DNA of 64,000 nucleotides. Source: CAZEQJ01 sp964514385 (GTDB lineage: Bacteria > Bacteroidota > Bacteroidia > Cytophagales > Cyclobacteriaceae). The notes under the pieces are model-generated. The model saw only the letters and a program-made list of their open reading frames with translations. It did not search any database and was not told the origin of the DNA. The stretch lies in contig CAZEQJ010000011.1 of the NCBI GenBank assembly GCA_964514385.1, positions 52,722 through 116,721 of the forward strand. The letters run 5' to 3'. This document shows, in pieces, positions 55,101-64,000 of this stretch. The translations under genes were made by a program, and so were the position numbers. The first letter of the stretch is position 1. The number at the start of each line of letters is the position of its first letter.

Positions 55101-56644
55101 AAAAACCAACAGGTGAGGCGTATTTCAATTCAACCTTTCCATTTGGCAAGCCACAAACGGATGACTGAATGGTTTGAAGTTGAAACTGACGATCCTGAGG
55201 ATCAGCGGCATTGAGCTTAATCGGTCCTTCATAACTTCTACAGCCATCTGAAAATCCGGAAAAGTAATAATCTCCTGCCTGAAGGTTAGATAATTCATCG
55301 GACAAACCAATGATTTGTAAATCCTCATTATACCAGATGGTTGTTTCACTATACTCTCCGTTATAGTAAATGCTTCCTGTCGATGATGCACAGCGGGGAT
55401 GAGTAATATCGAATGCTGTCGTTGTAACTACATCTTTATAATTAACTAAAAGCGCCGTATCTGATTTGCATCCGTTTCTATCGCTGAGTTCCACCTTATA
55501 AATACCAGCTGTATCGATTGCGGATCTGGAAGGGATATTAATGCCATTTAACTGCCATGAATAGGGCGCTGCGCCACCAAACGCTTCCATATTCAATTCA
55601 CCGGGAACTCCCGTGCACTCCGGTTCTTCCAGGCTGAGGATATTTAGCCCAATCACAGTTGGCTTCTCCATTAATGTGTAGGATGTGGTAATTTCACAGC
55701 CCACTGCATCCCTGACTCTTAGCTGATATTCACCCTCACCCAGGCTGTCAATTATGTCAGTCGTCCCAATAAGCCGGGAGCTATGATACCATTCGTATGC
55801 AAGATCGCCGATCATGTTTGAAATATTGGCCTGAATTCTTCCGATGTTGAGGTCACAATAAGTGCTGTCTGTTTCGACAACGGCAGCAAGAGGAGCAGGC
55901 ATATCTTCTATCCTGAGTGATTTCTCACTGAAACAACCAATATTATTGGTAACCCGGATTATATACTCCCCGGCTTTCAGGGTTGAAGGGTCGGCCAAAT
56001 TTCCCTTATCATCTTTCCAGCGAACGGTGTAAGAGGGCTGATTAACATTTGATATTGCCGCGGAGCCCAGGTCCAGATTACAATAATCATCTGAGAGAGC
56101 ATTAACAGAAAACTGTACTTCCTCCGGCTGATTCAGTATCAATTCATTTATTTCGCTGGTGCATACCTGATTATTTGTCTCACGGATAACCAGTTGATAC
56201 TGGTCTGAGCTAAGCCCGTTAAACAAGGGTTTTTCTATCCAGCTGACGCCTCCGTCCACTGAATAGTCGTATTCACCCGGAATGCTGGCCTGAAAAAGTA
56301 TTGCCCCATCGCTGTAATCATAACATGTGGGCATATTTTCAATGTAATCAAATGTCAATTTACCCTCCTGAACCATCACAACAGTGTCAATTTCACATCC
56401 ATAGTCTGAAATAGCCCGTATGGAATAACTGCCTGCTGTCAGGTTGCGTGCCCGTGGCTGATCAACTTCAATATGTTCAATAAAATATGAATATTCGCTA
56501 TCCTCCCATCCCCCTGACATCTGAAAGGCAATAGTACCATCAGAGTAGCCGGCGCATGTTTCATCTTTGATATTCAGGTCTGTAAGCAAATGTGAAGGCG
56601 GCTCATTCAGGTTTATCGTAGTATCCAATGCGCATTCACCTTGG
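52153..56644 (-). CDS. SprB-repeat adhesin, C-terminal part with T9SS sorting domain
   Basis: About 1490 residues made of SprB-type repeats of roughly 40-80 residues (recurring DITCHG/PSCFGSDDG, GGTGxYxYxW, LxAGxYxLxVxDxxGC, LxEP). The end carries a PKD-like stretch and a type A T9SS sorting domain (VGPNPTQDIVYLYIRQ...PAGVYLIYVSEG, then a basic tail). T9SS exports such proteins to the surface for gliding or adhesion. There is no signal peptide: the first possible start is a TTG at 56628 in mid-repeat, and the frame joins that of the upstream ORF after one base near 56645. The whole is almost certainly one gene, 52153-62165. Confidence 0.85.
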
Positions 56645-59600
56645 AAAGTGAAAGTCGGGCCTGGTAAGACCCGGCTTCAAGATCAGCAGCAACCAGCCTG
56701 TTCTCAAAGAGATTTCCTTCGCTATCAAACCACGATATCTGCAGCTGTTCTTCGCCGACAATTTCTCCATAGCGTGGAACTATAGTGATTACACCATCAC
56801 GATCATTTGTACAGCTTATTTTATCGATGACCACATGGTCTATCAACAACTCGGGTGGTGCAGGCAGATAAAAGGTGTTATTTGTTTGACAAACCTCATT
56901 GAGTTGATAGCTATCATCCCGTGTAAACAAACGGTAGAGCGTATCTCCCGGCCTGATGTCTGTGAGCTGACTCAAACTTACCGTATCACCGGAAAGGAAG
57001 TTAATACCATCTACTGAAAAGGAATAATTCCCTGTACCTCCGGTAGCTGTCATGATAATTTCTCCATCCTGACTATCATGACATGATGGCATTTTATCTG
57101 AAATAATTCGTGAGATGAGGCGAGCTGGCTGACCTACTGTTATTTTAAGGCGATTTTGACCATCAATAAGACAACAAGCATTCTCATCCTCGACATAAAT
57201 CTCGTATTCATCAGCCTCTAATTCATCAAATAAAGCAGAGTATCCTGTGATTGTACGCATATATTCCACTCCATTGAGCAGGTGGAACCGGTAACCATCT
57301 GAGAAAGGCTTCCCTCCTATTCCTGACACGGAAATCGCCCCATCGTCATTGCCAAAGCATGTCACACTGATTACTTCATCTACCACAAGTTCAATAGAAT
57401 GGGATGGCGCCGGCATCTGAATCGATGTATTACTTTGGCATTGATTGCCATCTGTGACCACGAAAGTATAATTGCCTTGTGGTAGCAGCCAATTTGTATG
57501 AGCGCCTGTTGCGGAGGCAGGCAAATTTGTAATATCCACACATGACCCGTTTTCTATTTCATTTACCGTACGTGAAATTTGAAACATCCCAACGCCTCCG
57601 GATATTTTAATTTCTACCTCTCCGGACTCGCCAATACATTCCGGCTGGGTAATATCGACTAAGAATTGCAGCGATTGAGGCTCTTTTATAGAAAATGTGT
57701 CCATCAGATTACAACCTGCCTTATCAGTAATCAGTATCTCATATGCTCCTGCCGGTAATTTATAGCTAAACTCCCGGGTCAGCAGTTCTTCTGTAATATT
57801 TAAGCCATTGGATGAGGTTATTGCGATGTTAAATCCCGCTACGCCTCCCGAGATCTGGAAGTTTATCATTGCGCTGTCGCCGCTACACCTCACCGGGAAA
57901 CCATTTAAATCATTTGGGAAGCCTATTGATAAATCTAAGGGCTCCGGTTCCTCCAGTTCCAGCGAGTAAATGTTCTCCCACGAACACTGTGCACTATCAA
58001 TCACTGAAACCACATAATTGCCTGCAAAAAGATTTTGAAAAATTACATTTCGCCCTCCTGAGCTGCTAATAATGTTGTTTTGCCAGGAAAGAAAATATTC
58101 ATATCGGTCAAAAAGTCCCTCTGATTCAACCACTACTCTACCGTTATTGCCCCCATGGCATGATATATCATAAATATTCCCTGATAACTGATCTGTGATC
58201 TGAGTTAGTGACTGATGGGAAACAGCAGGTTGCTCCACATATTGAACAGGGAATAATGTATCCGCTGTTGTACAACCTAAGGCATCCTCCAGCACAAGCA
58301 CATAATTGCCATCCTTCAGGTTATCAATTAATCCATCCGGATCATTAATCAAATGACGTGATGCTGTCAGCTCATCATTATTGAACAGTTTTAGATCATA
58401 CATACCGTTGTAAGAATCGGTCGACCAGAATATGGCTGATGTTTCCCCCGGGCATATAAAATAGGATTGATCTTTGAATGCGCTGTATTGCCCTTCCGGT
58501 ACCCTTACTTCAAGGAAAATGGGATCTTTCTCAGGAATAGCAAAGGGCACTTCGCGTGTACAGGACCTGCTATCCACAACGGAAAACACATAATCCCCGG
58601 GCGATAGATCGTTAAGGCCAATTCTGTTGTCCTCTTTGGTAGCTGTAAATTCATAGGTACCATCACCTGACCGGATAGCATAATGGAAAGGGAAAAAGCC
58701 ACTTTCAGGACTCAAAGCTGCTTCAAAAATGGCATTGTCACTAATCCCTTGTCCGGTTCCGCAATCCGGCGGTAGTGTAATTACAGAGGACGGATCGATC
58801 TCCGTAGCAAACTCACTCACCGGAACATCAATATTCCGTGATATCACACATTGATTGGCGTCCCTGACACGTACAAGGTATTGATCTGTTCGGATGGTGT
58901 TGATTATCACATTATCACCGGCAACCGGCTCCCAGGCTGCACCGGCAAAGGATACCTGATACGGTGAGTTACCGCCTTCTACATCGATATGTATGCTCCC
59001 GTCATCCTGCTCTTCACATGATACTGGTGAAACATTGGAGGAAATCACCAAAGAATCCGGCTCGGATATTAACGATGACAGACTAAGCTGCACGCATTGA
59101 TCTTCAACCGTAAAGGAATACGTATCAGCAGCAAGATTGGGGATTCTTAGTGGATTATCCGCAGGCTGGGTAACACCTGAAGACAGCTTGTAGCTTAAGT
59201 TTCCTACAATATTGTCAAGCGTTACGGTGATAGACCCATCGGTTCCGGCATGACAGGATACATCTTTTACTGCCAGGGAGGATACAGCCAGAGGTTCTGG
59301 ATCATCCAGAAAAATCTCAGGGTAATCATTATATAAACATCCGAAATGGTCAACGATCTCCATTAGGTATGTTCCACTATCAAGACCTGTAAACTCACCA
59401 GTTCCGGTCGCTTTTGTGTCCGACAAGGATCCATCGAAGTTGAATAACTTTACCTGTTGAACTGTAAATGCGCTTTCTACCGCATAATTTATCTGCATTT
59501 CCTCACCATCGCAATCAGCAGGCTGAGGAGTTATATTCAGCGCAGGCCTGGTCGGCTGACGTATTTGATAAGTCTCACTCTCCCACTCGCATCCCCGGAT

Positions 59601-62165
59601 ATCAGTCGCCAGCCATTTATAATCACCTTCATCACGTATGTTGAATTTAATTTCAGTACCCGCATACGATTTTGAATACACAATATCACTCGCTTTGATG
59701 AGGCTTACTACTCCGTTATCAAGGTTGGAAAAAGTAGCCCCAAACTCAACAGCGTTACCATCACAGAGGTAAAACATCCCATTTTCAAATCCATCGCTAC
59801 CGGTCAGGCTTAATTGATTTTCTATAATTGGAGTTCTTGCTGGTATAGATACTTGTTTTTCAACACGACACCCTAATTCATCCTCCACAGAAACGTTATA
59901 TGATTGAGGAGCACCGAAATATCGGTTCACCGATTGTCTGATATTGCCAAAATGGTAACTGACAATTCCAGTGCTGTTTACCGTGTTTACTTCAATCATA
60001 CCCCGGGATTTACCAGCTGTAGGAGCCTGATCAACTGAGCAGTCTGGTGGGAGTATGTTGGTAGTGAAATCCAGTGAATCCTGTATTACCTCAATAATCA
60101 AATTATTAATCTGCAGGGAGCAGCCATTTACATCTGTGATACTGAGTTTGTAATTGCCACGATCAAGGTTTTCAAAGAGTCCATTAGTATTAACTCGATT
60201 CAGCCCACTCCCGCTCAGGTTATACTGTAAAGTACCCGTACCACCTGAAGCCCGTATTTCGACGACACCATCGTCTTTGGCCTCACATGTCTGATCCGTC
60301 AATACCAGGCTTTGCTGACGTAATGCCGAAGGCTGGCTTATCTGAACAGGCACCACAACAGGAAGGCCACATTGATCAGAAACGGAAATATTGTAGTTAC
60401 CGGCGGACATGCCTGAAAATGTGAGGGTATTACCGGAGACTGAAAAATTGGAAACCGAGCTCGTAACCTCTCCCCTTCTGTTATTCATTTTGATCTTCAC
60501 CTGACCTGTTGCTTCACCGTGGCAGGACGGCGCTATTATTTCATCTAGCGTAGCTGTAAGTGGTAATGGATTTGCTATTACCGCGATATTATTTTCCTCG
60601 TAGAGGCAGCCCGTTATTGCCTCCGTACATGAAACAGAATATGTACCACTTTCTAATTGATCAAAAGTCACCTGCTCATTTTTTGCGGCAATTTTGGTTG
60701 CAATGATTGAGTTGCCCCTTTTAAGGTTTATGGTAAAGGCGTTGTTGTTAAGACCTCCTGTGACATTGAAGCGTATACGGCCGTCGTTAACAGAGCTTGC
60801 GTCAGGACAAGTGGGCTGTGTGATGGCAAGATTATTTATGGCGAAATTGTCAGGCCAGTTAATTGGAAGAAAATCAATAGTCCTGGATGATGAACCACAA
60901 ATATCACTTATAGTAAATTGACTTACCTGACTGGGTATTTCTACTTCCACAATACCGCCTGCTGAGTTTATCGGTGTAGATTGTCCAGAGAAGCTTATTC
61001 GAAACGGTTTGCCTGCATGGCCAATCCTGATGCGCGCCGGTTCGCCCGGACATTGAGGAGGGGAAATAATGGATTGCGTGACATTAGAAGAACTAAAGGG
61101 AATAAATTCAGGTATTTCAACCATTATCAACTCACGGCAACCAGTGGTCGCATCTGTTACCCTCATGATATGGTCACCCACCGGAACCGGTATCTCAAAA
61201 ATGCTCTGGTTATCCGGGAAAACACCCTGTCCTACCTTATTTAATGACTCCACATCTGCAGGTATTATTCCGCCACCGGAGAACTCAAATAGCTCATAAG
61301 CATGCGCTTCTGCTTCATTTACGCTTATACTTACTTTTCCCTTACCATTATCTCCCGGGCTATTACTGCAAACAGGTGCTGTCACGCCAACCACCTCTAC
61401 CTCAAGGGGATCAGGGTCAAATTGTACGGTGGTCTGATTACTTTTTACGGCAAGACGTACCCCACGGGACGCGTATGGATTGGTAGGACAATAACGTGCT
61501 ACAGAGAGTTGAACGTCGCCATCAGTGGCCAGAGGAGCGATCTTTTGATAGCTAAACGACTGTAAGGAGCGTGGAGCTTGTGTTTCGAGAAAATAGTCCT
61601 GACCCATAAATTCATCGCTGTAGTACCAGAATGCCAGGCTCTCACTGTAAGAAGCGGCCGCATTATTTTCAATAGTAATGCTTGTGCCCGGACAAAGTGT
61701 ACCGCCGTCGGATTTTATAAACGGGTTTTTAGGTATGAAAAAGATTTTCACTGTGGCATTGAGTCCATATTCATTGAGATTTACCTGCGAAAGCATACCA
61801 CAGGCAGCAGAAGATGGGTTTAATGTAAATGATCCGAGGGTACTCAATAAATAAATACCACCACCGGCTCCATCATCGTAACCAAATGAAAAAGTGTATG
61901 ATCTGGAGGTTGTAAATCGTGGATAGGTAAAGCCGGTTACCAAGGCTGACCCCGAGGCATTATGAAGATTTACATTCATATCAGTAAAGCCAAAATTCAC
62001 ATAAAGCACATGCCCGCGGGGCAGGCCTTCGGCTGTTACAACGATACGGTCACGAGAAGCATCCCCAAATTCCGGATATGAGGAGGCAAAGCGAAATGTA
62101 TTCGGATCAGGGATTTGAGCCAGGAGGGGGTATGTAAAAAGAACCAGAAATCGAATAAGTCGCAT
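56613..62165 (-). CDS. SprB-repeat adhesin, N-terminal part (frame breaks near 56645)
   Basis: An 1850-residue exported protein with a signal peptide (MRLIRFLVLFTYPLLAQ), an N-terminal beta domain of about 200 residues, then many SprB repeats (SCHGEATGQVKIKM, GGTGTLQYNLSG, LxxGNYxLSITDVNGCS). The frame ends with SYQARLSLSKVNAHWILR, which departs from the repeat after QARLSL. Adding one T to the run at 56645-56647 restores LFQGECALDTTINLNEPP, exactly the expected repeat, and fuses it to the downstream ORF to give about 3340 residues. Predicted surface adhesin or gliding-motility track protein of the SprB kind. Confidence 0.87.
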   Translation of the reverse strand: MRLIRFLVLFTYPLLAQIPDPNTFRFASSYPEFGDASRDRIVVTAEGLPRGHVLYVNFGFTDMNVNLHNASGSALVTGFTYPRFTTSRSYTFSFGYDDGAGGGIYLLSTLGSFTLNPSSAACGMLSQVNLNEYGLNATVKIFFIPKNPFIKSDGGTLCPGTSITIENNAAASYSESLAFWYYSDEFMGQDYFLETQAPRSLQSFSYQKIAPLATDGDVQLSVARYCPTNPYASRGVRLAVKSNQTTVQFDPDPLEVEVVGVTAPVCSNSPGDNGKGKVSISVNEAEAHAYELFEFSGGGIIPADVESLNKVGQGVFPDNQSIFEIPVPVGDHIMRVTDATTGCRELIMVEIPEFIPFSSSNVTQSIISPPQCPGEPARIRIGHAGKPFRISFSGQSTPINSAGGIVEVEIPSQVSQFTISDICGSSSRTIDFLPINWPDNFAINNLAITQPTCPDASSVNDGRIRFNVTGGLNNNAFTINLKRGNSIIATKIAAKNEQVTFDQLESGTYSVSCTEAITGCLYEENNIAVIANPLPLTATLDEIIAPSCHGEATGQVKIKMNNRRGEVTSSVSNFSVSGNTLTFSGMSAGNYNISVSDQCGLPVVVPVQISQPSALRQQSLVLTDQTCEAKDDGVVEIRASGGTGTLQYNLSGSGLNRVNTNGLFENLDRGNYKLSITDVNGCSLQINNLIIEVIQDSLDFTTNILPPDCSVDQAPTAGKSRGMIEVNTVNSTGIVSYHFGNIRQSVNRYFGAPQSYNVSVEDELGCRVEKQVSIPARTPIIENQLSLTGSDGFENGMFYLCDGNAVEFGATFSNLDNGVVSLIKASDIVYSKSYAGTEIKFNIRDEGDYKWLATDIRGCEWESETYQIRQPTRPALNITPQPADCDGEEMQINYAVESAFTVQQVKLFNFDGSLSDTKATGTGEFTGLDSGTYLMEIVDHFGCLYNDYPEIFLDDPEPLAVSSLAVKDVSCHAGTDGSITVTLDNIVGNLSYKLSSGVTQPADNPLRIPNLAADTYSFTVEDQCVQLSLSSLISEPDSLVISSNVSPVSCEEQDDGSIHIDVEGGNSPYQVSFAGAAWEPVAGDNVIINTIRTDQYLVRVRDANQCVISRNIDVPVSEFATEIDPSSVITLPPDCGTGQGISDNAIFEAALSPESGFFPFHYAIRSGDGTYEFTATKEDNRIGLNDLSPGDYVFSVVDSRSCTREVPFAIPEKDPIFLEVRVPEGQYSAFKDQSYFICPGETSAIFWSTDSYNGMYDLKLFNNDELTASRHLINDPDGLIDNLKDGNYVLVLEDALGCTTADTLFPVQYVEQPAVSHQSLTQITDQLSGNIYDISCHGGNNGRVVVESEGLFDRYEYFLSWQNNIISSSGGRNVIFQNLFAGNYVVSVIDSAQCSWENIYSLELEEPEPLDLSIGFPNDLNGFPVRCSGDSAMINFQISGGVAGFNIAITSSNGLNITEELLTREFSYKLPAGAYEILITDKAGCNLMDTFSIKEPQSLQFLVDITQPECIGESGEVEIKISGGVGMFQISRTVNEIENGSCVDITNLPASATGAHTNWLLPQGNYTFVVTDGNQCQSNTSIQMPAPSHSIELVVDEVISVTCFGNDDGAISVSGIGGKPFSDGYRFHLLNGVEYMRTITGYSALFDELEADEYEIYVEDENACCLIDGQNRLKITVGQPARLISRIISDKMPSCHDSQDGEIIMTATGGTGNYSFSVDGINFLSGDTVSLSQLTDIRPGDTLYRLFTRDDSYQLNEVCQTNNTFYLPAPPELLIDHVVIDKISCTNDRDGVITIVPRYGEIVGEEQLQISWFDSEGNLFENRLVAADLEAGSYQARLSLSKVNAHWILR

Positions 62166-62250
62166 TCTGTGTCAGTGTTGTTAATGTAGTGAAAATAATT
62201 ATTCACTTCTAAAATGTCAATAGCATGGGTCCAAATAACACAAAAATCCC

Positions 62251-62305
62251 GGTTGATGGGTTGATGGGTTGATTTGTTTATTTGTTGATTTGTTTATTCG
62301 TTGAG
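62251..62305. repeat. Low-complexity T/G-rich tandem repeat
   Basis: Imperfect reiteration of GGTTGAT followed by TTGATTTGTTTAT units just upstream of the adhesin gene start. It could slip during replication. Confidence 0.7.
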
Positions 62306-62357
62306 AGGTTCGTGGGGGCACAGTTCATGTTCATTTCTTTTCCTTTTGGATGAAAAT

Positions 62358-62395
62358 CTCCACCTTGTTGGGGAACGGTCCCCAACTCGTTGGAG
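62358..62395. repeat. Intergenic hairpin repeat
   Basis: A two-part palindrome: outer CTCCA/TGGAG and inner GTTGGGGA/TCCCCAAC (8 bp, loop ACGG). No T-run follows, so it is more likely a palindromic intergenic repeat than a terminator. Confidence 0.7.
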
Positions 62396-62427
62396 ACATT
62401 TGACACCCTACCCGCACCTGAGGTAAC

Positions 62428-62473
62428 AATCCTGCCCATCCCATAATCCTGTAAATCGTGATTCTGACAGAAG
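62428..62473. repeat. 46-bp direct repeat, right copy
   Basis: Matches 52107-52152 at 44 of 46 bases in direct orientation. The two copies enclose the whole adhesin gene and its upstream region. A short inverted repeat (TTGGTTC at 62488 / GAACCAA at 62505) follows. The rest of the 62166-62662 gap holds nothing else that I recognise. Confidence 0.85.
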
Positions 62474-62662
62474 ATGGAGAATCGTATTTGGTTCACGGAG
62501 TCACGAACCAAGACGTGGGAGTTTCAGGATCAATAGATATTACCTTATTCACTCTTGGGTTTTGTTTTAATGCAGGAAATTCTCCCGAGACAGTCTAAAC
62601 ACCAGATGTTTTTTACCAATTCATTATAATGATAGGATTGAAGGCTCAGAGTCTCCATAGGG

Positions 62663-62908
62663 ATGACTCTGAGGAGGAGGAATACCCTGCAAGAAAATGC
62701 CAGGCTCCTAGTCGAACACCATGCCAAAGCTATTCAGCCAGGTCACAGATTCTTCTTTGACTTCTTACACGTGCCAGAGTTGAAAGTACACGTCTACAAA
62801 AATTTCATTGAAACACTCGGATGGACGCTCGACTATGATGGTTCTTTCCTGAGAAAACCAGAGCCTCAAGACGAGCTGTATTATACCTTCTGGGAGGATT
62901 TTAATTGA
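62663..62908 (+). CDS. Small hypothetical protein, possibly a fragment
   Basis: An 81-residue ORF (opening MTLRRRNTLQENARLLVEHH, ending YYTFWEDFN). The second half, HVPELKVHVYKNFIETLGW, has protein-like composition. No family recognised. It lies alone on the plus strand between the adhesin and the toxin-end genes, and may be a remnant. Confidence 0.4.
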   Translation: MTLRRRNTLQENARLLVEHHAKAIQPGHRFFFDFLHVPELKVHVYKNFIETLGWTLDYDGSFLRKPEPQDELYYTFWEDFN

Positions 62909-62964
62909 AAAACCAAGCTGTAAAGTCTGGCTTTCAGTAACATTTTTATTAATGATATTGTAAA

Positions 62965-63177
62965 CTAACTTAATCTTCTTGGTACCTCTCTCTTTTGAGC
63001 TTCAAGTACCACTTCGTAAGCATCTTTTCCGCTTAGCATAGCTTTCTTGGCTTCCTCATCGGTAATTTCATTTTCTACCATCCAGCTAGCTGCCTGTCCA
63101 TTGTCATATTGGATAAACAGCTTGAAATCTCGTTCAACTATCTTACAGCCAAAACCCTCTGAAACTAATTTCTCCAT
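62965..63177 (-). CDS. Small protein in immunity-gene position
   Basis: A 70-residue soluble protein (starts MEKLVSEGFGCKIVERDFKL; FIQYDNGQAASWMVENEITD in the middle). It starts 17 bp after the stop of the toxin-like gene on the same strand, the usual place of the cognate immunity gene of a polymorphic toxin. I recognise no named immunity family. Size is small for one, so the role is inferred from position only. Confidence 0.6.
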   Translation of the reverse strand: MEKLVSEGFGCKIVERDFKLFIQYDNGQAASWMVENEITDEEAKKAMLSGKDAYEVVLEAQKREVPRRLS

Positions 63178-63194
63178 ATTAATATATTACTATC

Positions 63195-64000
63195 TTAAAA
63201 AACTGATTTTTTAGTGAAAGTTCCTGGCTGAATCTGGTCTACTGTTGCTTCTGGGATTCCACCTAATGTTTTACCACCCGGAAGCCATAACTCATTACCT
63301 CCTGATTCATTACCTGAAGGCATTCTTAAACCCGATGGATTGTCCACATCAACCCTAAATGGGTTAGCACCTAAATCACCTCTTTTAAGACCAAGTAAAT
63401 CTTCTAACTTCTTTACATCGCCACCAGCTCTTATAATTAAATCATCGGCCAGGGATCTTGGTAGGACAAACGTGCCTCCTGGAGGCCCTACTGCACCAGT
63501 TGGATCGTAAGAAGTAATTTTAGTAACACCACCATCAAACTGATTTAAGTGATCATCGATGTATTTTTGAGATAGATAACTATCCGGGTCAGGCCGATTC
63601 GGTTTTGAAGTAGTAACTGTAAATTTTCCATCATCAACCTTCCCTAATATTACTGGCTTCCCATCTTTTAAACCAGGTATCCTAACTTCACCGCTTGATT
63701 TTATTCCAGTCCAATGCTTGATCCCAACACCCTCAAAAAGTTCCTCTGCCTTATTTAGGTTATCAATAAACTTCTGCGCGCTCTTGTGGCCGGTGAAGAT
63801 TTCCTCTAAGGCTTCCTGACCTGTCTTACCTCCATAGGTGAACTTGCCTTTAACCCTGTTGAGTACCTCAAGGTTGCCCGGGATTTTGCGTAAATTCGGG
63901 AACTCCCCTAAAGCCTTCCACGCGTCTACCAAATCCGTTTGCTGAAAGGCCTGTAGCAGCTCTTCGGATGTCAATAAATCATATAGCAAAGCGTCTCTTT
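63195..64000 (-). CDS. C-terminal part of a probable polymorphic toxin (5' end outside window)
   Basis: The frame is open to the window edge; about 268 residues are visible and the N-terminus is missing. The C-terminal 140 residues (SYLSQKYIDDHLNQFDGGVTKI, then GPPGGTFVLPRSLADDLIIR, and the end GNELWLPGGKTLGGIPEATVDQI) match my memory of a toxin-tip domain seen at the ends of Rhs and other polymorphic toxins in Bacteroidota; I cannot name the family or its activity. The preceding 120 residues form a helical linker (TGQEALEEIFTGHKSAQKFI). A small gene in immunity position follows at 17 bp. Confidence 0.75.
   Translation of the reverse strand, partial: RDALLYDLLTSEELLQAFQQTDLVDAWKALGEFPNLRKIPGNLEVLNRVKGKFTYGGKTGQEALEEIFTGHKSAQKFIDNLNKAEELFEGVGIKHWTGIKSSGEVRIPGLKDGKPVILGKVDDGKFTVTTSKPNRPDPDSYLSQKYIDDHLNQFDGGVTKITSYDPTGAVGPPGGTFVLPRSLADDLIIRAGGDVKKLEDLLGLKRGDLGANPFRVDVDNPSGLRMPSGNESGGNELWLPGGKTLGGIPEATVDQIQPGTFTKKSVF

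Noticed and set aside
56613..56660. Programmed -1 frameshift in the adhesin gene
   Set aside because: No X-XXY-YYZ slippery heptamer or clear downstream pseudoknot is seen at the junction; a missing base is simpler.
62278..62511. Minus-strand ORF of 77 codons upstream of the adhesin gene
   Set aside because: It is made of the low-complexity repeat, the hairpin and the 46-bp direct repeat; composition is not protein-like.

Overview
The window reads as a chromosomal segment of a gliding-type Bacteroidota bacterium, most likely in the order Cytophagales. The main grounds are a very large SprB-repeat adhesin ending in a type IX secretion (T9SS) sorting domain, a long insert-bearing IspG, lipoproteins of Bacteroidota type, a DUF6728-like protein, TAnnTTTG-type promoter boxes and the near absence of Shine-Dalgarno sequences. 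No tRNA, rRNA, CRISPR array, transposase or integrase was seen. One run of 10 N (41060-41069) marks an assembly gap.

Region 1 (1-21 kb) is housekeeping and envelope: the 3' part of citrate synthase, an acyl-CoA-binding protein and RsmE in an overlapping operon; a zincin lipoprotein; an alpha/beta hydrolase; a TlpA-like thioredoxin; a DUF2490 protein; a TetR regulator facing a MlaE/MlaF-type lipid ABC transporter; an SDR; IspG followed by two overlapping small genes; a peptide deformylase with a lipoprotein signal; a membrane LytTR regulator; an ExbB/MotA-like membrane protein; MarC; a secreted P1 peptidase; and GTP-type PEP carboxykinase.

Region 2 (21.2-31 kb) is one tightly packed minus-strand chemotaxis operon, in transcription order STAS protein, CheY, CheA, CheW, MCP, CheR, a kinase-like protein, CheD, CheB. 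A PAS protein lies just upstream. The kinase-like protein keeps its ATP-binding boxes but has Asn where the phospho-acceptor His should be. The PAS protein keeps a His-bearing dimerisation helix but has no ATPase domain. The two are complementary halves of a histidine kinase.

Region 3 (31-45.6 kb) is mixed: a lipoprotein, Amt, a DUF1801/YdeI-like protein, class II ribonucleotide reductase, an AT-hook DNA-binding protein, a lipoprotein gene broken by one in-frame stop, a beta-CASP metallo-hydrolase, a Cache-HAMP-GAF sensor with no output domain, and a membrane-bound J-domain protein.

Region 4 (45.7-52.1 kb) is the most unusual part. Small accessory cassettes are separated by degraded copies of one secreted DNA/RNA endonuclease gene and by a repeat of about 75-105 bp that ends in a promoter-like sequence. 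The cassettes hold a PIN remnant with a possible antitoxin, a membrane/barrel pair with DUF6157, a small secreted protein with a RelE/HigA-type pair, and a UPF0175/DUF3368-PIN pair. Several cassette ends carry long imperfect palindromes, and the RelE/HigA module sits between 13-bp inverted repeats. This looks like an integrase-less cassette array.

Region 5 (52.1-64 kb) holds a roughly 10-kb SprB-repeat/T9SS adhesin gene split into two frames by an apparent one-base loss near 56645, and flanked by 46-bp direct repeats. Beyond it is the C-terminal part of a probable polymorphic toxin, running off the window, with a small downstream gene in the immunity position.
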